Part shown: in pieces, positions 27,167 to 29,421 of the stretch
How the letters are laid out: every line of letters starts with the position of its first letter
Numbering within the stretch: the stretch's first letter is position 1
Source of the DNA: Desulfocurvus sp.
GTDB taxonomy: Bacteria > Desulfobacterota > Desulfovibrionia > Desulfovibrionales > Desulfovibrionaceae
Assembly (NCBI RefSeq): GCF_023230885.1
Contig: NZ_JALNWM010000008.1
Coordinates: 1-29,421, forward strand
Direction: 5' to 3'
Length of the DNA stretch: 29,421 nucleotides
Translations under genes and position numbers: made by a program
Notes under the pieces: generated by a model
The model's input: only the letters and a program-made list of their open reading frames with translations
Database searches by the model: none
What the model was told of the DNA's origin: nothing

Positions 27167-29421
27167 TCAGCGCGCCGAGGGCCGGAACAGGCGCAGGCGC
27201 AGGGCGTTGCTGACCACCGTCACCGACGACAGGGCCATGGCCGTGCCCGCGAGCATGGGGTTCAGGGTCGGGCCGCCGAAAAGGTGCAGCGCCCCGGCGG
27301 CCACGGGGATGCCCAGGGTGTTGAAGGCGAAGGCCCAGAACAGGTTCTGGCGGATGTTGCCCATGGTGGCCCGGGCCAGCTCCAGGGCCGTGAGCACCCC
27401 GTTCAGGTCGGCGTGCATGAGCACCACGTCGCCGGACTCCACGGCCACGTCGATGCCCGAGCCCATGGCCACGCCCAGGTCGGCCCGGGCCAGGGCCGGG
27501 GCGTCGTTGATGCCGTCGCCGACCATGGCCACGGGCAGGCCCCGGGCCTGGATCTCGCGCACGCGGGCCTCCTTGTCCTCGGGGCGGACCTGGGCCAGCA
27601 CCTCGTCGATGCCCGCCTGGGCGGCCACGGCCTGGGCGGTGACGGCGTTGTCGCCCGTGAGCATGACCACCCGCAGCCCCAGGGCCTTGAGGCGGGCCAC
27701 CACGGCGGGCGCCTCGGGCCGCAGGGTGTCGGCCACGGCCAGCAGGGCCGCCAGCCGGCCGTCCAGGGCCAGGAACAGGACCGTCTTGCCCTGGGCGGAG
27801 AGCTCCGCGGCGGCGCGCTCGGCGGCGGGCTCGTCGCGCCCGGCCACCCCGTGCTCGTCCATGAGGGCGGCGTTGCCCAGCAGCAGGGCGTGCCCGCCCA
27901 CTGCGGCCGCCACCCCGCGCCCGGTCAGGGCCCGGAACGCCTCGGGCTCGGGCAGCTCCAGCCCGCGCTCCTGCGCGGCGCGGACCACGGCCAGGGCCAG
28001 GGGGTGCTCGGAGGTCCGCTCCACCGCGGCGGCCAGGGCCAGCAGACGCCCCTCGTCCTGCCCGGCGCCGGGCATGGGCGCCAGGTCCGTGAGCACGGGC
28101 TGGCCGTGGGTCAGGGTCCCGGTCTTGTCGAAGACCACGGCGCGCACGGATTCGGCGGTCTGCAACGCGGCGCCGCTCTTGACCAGCACCCCGAGCTGCG
28201 CGCCGCGCCCGGTGCCGACCATGATGGACATGGGCGTGGCCAGGCCCATGGCGCAGGGGCAGGCGATGACCAGCACGGCGACGAAGATGCGCAGGGCCAG
28301 GGCCGTGTCGCCCGTTCCGGCCAGCCAGGCCAGCCCGGCGGCCACGGCCACGGCGATGACGGCGGGCACGAAGTGGAAGCTGATGCGGTCGGCCAGCCCG
28401 GAGATGGGCGCCTTGGACCCCTGGGCCTGCTGGACCAGCCGGATGATGCGCGCCAGCACCGTGTCCTGGCCCACGCGGGCCGCGCGCACGGTGAGGGCGC
28501 CGGTGGTGTTCATGGTCCCGCCGGTGACGGTGTCGCCGGGGTTCTTGGTCACGGGCAGGGACTCGCCGGTGAGCATGGACTCGTCCACCGCGCTGCCGCC
28601 CGTGACCACCTCGCCGTCCACGGGCACACGCTCACCGGGGCGAACCAGCACCACGTCACCGGGCTCCACCTCGTCCAGGGCCACGGTGGTGTGCCCGCCG
28701 TCCGCGCCGACCAGGGTCGCCGTGTCCGGCGCCAGGCGCATCAGCGCACGGATGGCGTCGGAGGTGCGCAGGCGCGAGCGGGCCTCGAAATACTTGCCCA
28801 GGGAAATCATGGCGATGAGCACCGCCGCGGACTCGTAGTAGAGGTCCATGGCGTGAGCCTGCGGGTCCACCCCCAGGGCCACCAGCACGGTGGCCCACAG
28901 GCTGTGGACCAGGGCCGCGCCGGTGCCCACGGCCACCAGGGAGTCCATATCCGGCTGACGGCGCCAGAGGTTCGGCAGCCCGCGCAGGTAGAAATGGCGC
29001 CCCGACCAGACCACGGGCAGGGTCAGGGCCAGCTGGGCCAGGGCAAAGGCCAGGGGGCTGTGCATGGGGTCCAGCCACGCGGGCAGGGGCAGCCCGGCCA
29101 TGTGGCCCATGGAGAGCACAAGCAGCGGCGCGGCGAAGGCGAAGGCCGGGATCAGGCGCCGCCGGGCGGCCTCCAGCCGGGCCAGGGCCTCGCGGCGGCG
29201 TTCCTCGAACAGGTCCGGCCCCGACGACGCGGGGCGCGACTCGAAGCCCAGCTCGCGGATCCTGGCGCGGATGTCGCGCCGCGAAACGCGGGCGGGGTCG
29301 AAACGGAAGCTGCCCGTCTCGCCCGCAAGGCTGACCTCGGCGCCGAGCACGCCGTCCATGGCGCCGACCACGCGCTCGATGCGCGCCGAGCACGCCGCGC
29401 AGTGCATCCCGCTTATGGCCA
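27167..29421 (-). CDS. copA: Copper-translocating P-type ATPase (partial, N-terminus beyond window)
   Basis: P1B-type ATPase that pumps Cu+ across the inner membrane. The visible 750 or so residues include a heavy-metal-associated domain whose GMHCAAC motif (in-frame codons for Ile-Ser-Gly precede the Met) lies at the window edge, so the true start is off to the right. Numbering from that Met, the motifs are TGES (280-283), the membrane CPC (383-385), phosphorylated D427 in DKTGT, SEHP (466-469) and GDGIND (630-635). The last membrane segments hold N696 and MALSS (724-728), matching copper ligands of known CopA. The tyrosine usual before N696 is Phe here (F695). It is convergent with the nifU operon; no partner gene is visible. 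Confidence 0.95.
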   Translation of the reverse strand, partial: AISGMHCAACSARIERVVGAMDGVLGAEVSLAGETGSFRFDPARVSRRDIRARIRELGFESRPASSGPDLFEERRREALARLEAARRRLIPAFAFAAPLLVLSMGHMAGLPLPAWLDPMHSPLAFALAQLALTLPVVWSGRHFYLRGLPNLWRRQPDMDSLVAVGTGAALVHSLWATVLVALGVDPQAHAMDLYYESAAVLIAMISLGKYFEARSRLRTSDAIRALMRLAPDTATLVGADGGHTTVALDEVEPGDVVLVRPGERVPVDGEVVTGGSAVDESMLTGESLPVTKNPGDTVTGGTMNTTGALTVRAARVGQDTVLARIIRLVQQAQGSKAPISGLADRISFHFVPAVIAVAVAAGLAWLAGTGDTALALRIFVAVLVIACPCAMGLATPMSIMVGTGRGAQLGVLVKSGAALQTAESVRAVVFDKTGTLTHGQPVLTDLAPMPGAGQDEGRLLALAAAVERTSEHPLALAVVRAAQERGLELPEPEAFRALTGRGVAAAVGGHALLLGNAALMDEHGVAGRDEPAAERAAAELSAQGKTVLFLALDGRLAALLAVADTLRPEAPAVVARLKALGLRVVMLTGDNAVTAQAVAAQAGIDEVLAQVRPEDKEARVREIQARGLPVAMVGDGINDAPALARADLGVAMGSGIDVAVESGDVVLMHADLNGVLTALELARATMGNIRQNLFWAFAFNTLGIPVAAGALHLFGGPTLNPMLAGTAMALSSVTVVSNALRLRLFRPSAR

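Overview
This is a very GC-rich (about 70 %) bacterial chromosome segment of ordinary, densely packed genes. The gene content fits a high-GC member of the Desulfovibrionales. The evidence is a nifU-nifS-cysK-cysE operon in the order I know from Desulfovibrio, a B12-dependent (class II) ribonucleotide reductase, a TRAP carboxylate transporter, and acs divergent from a Pat-type acetyltransferase. The taxonomic call is inference from content. Because of the high GC, every real gene casts long open frames in other phases (up to about 1,700 codons); these are shadows and are left out. I saw no insertion sequence, prophage, CRISPR array, tRNA or rRNA.

Layout, left to right. Bases 1-810 hold no convincing gene and are about 82 % GC, richer than the genes. 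Next come ybaK-asnS (minus strand), a tRNA-editing-type deacylase coupled to asparaginyl-tRNA synthetase, and divergent ftsY (SRP receptor). An IclR regulator (minus) then faces a plus-strand cassette dctP-dctQ-dctM followed by a VanX/DdpX-like D-Ala-D-Ala dipeptidase. Overlapping face-to-face promoters and a strong palindrome lie between them. nrdJ (minus) and a DJ-1/PfpI gene (plus) are divergent. A five-gene minus-strand operon follows: SorC-family regulator, ABC ATPase, solute-binding protein and two permeases, forming a sugar or glycerol-phosphate type importer. acs (minus) and pat (plus) form a divergent pair in which pat probably acetylates and silences Acs. nifU-nifS-cysK-cysE (plus) joins cysteine synthesis to iron-sulfur cluster assembly. 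A copper P-type ATPase (minus) runs off the right edge.

Convergent gene ends are separated by long GC-rich hairpins (4371-4403, 9094-9129, 12322-12354, 27086-27130), which look like shared or bidirectional terminators. The most interesting signals are the iclR/dctP regulatory region, the pairing of a TRAP importer with a D,D-dipeptidase, a run of anomalous A/T-ending codons around a palindrome inside asnS, a four-cysteine motif in the serine acetyltransferase, and the 82 % GC gene-free stretch at the left edge. No wholly new system is evident. The TRAP-dipeptidase cassette is the best candidate for an undescribed function.
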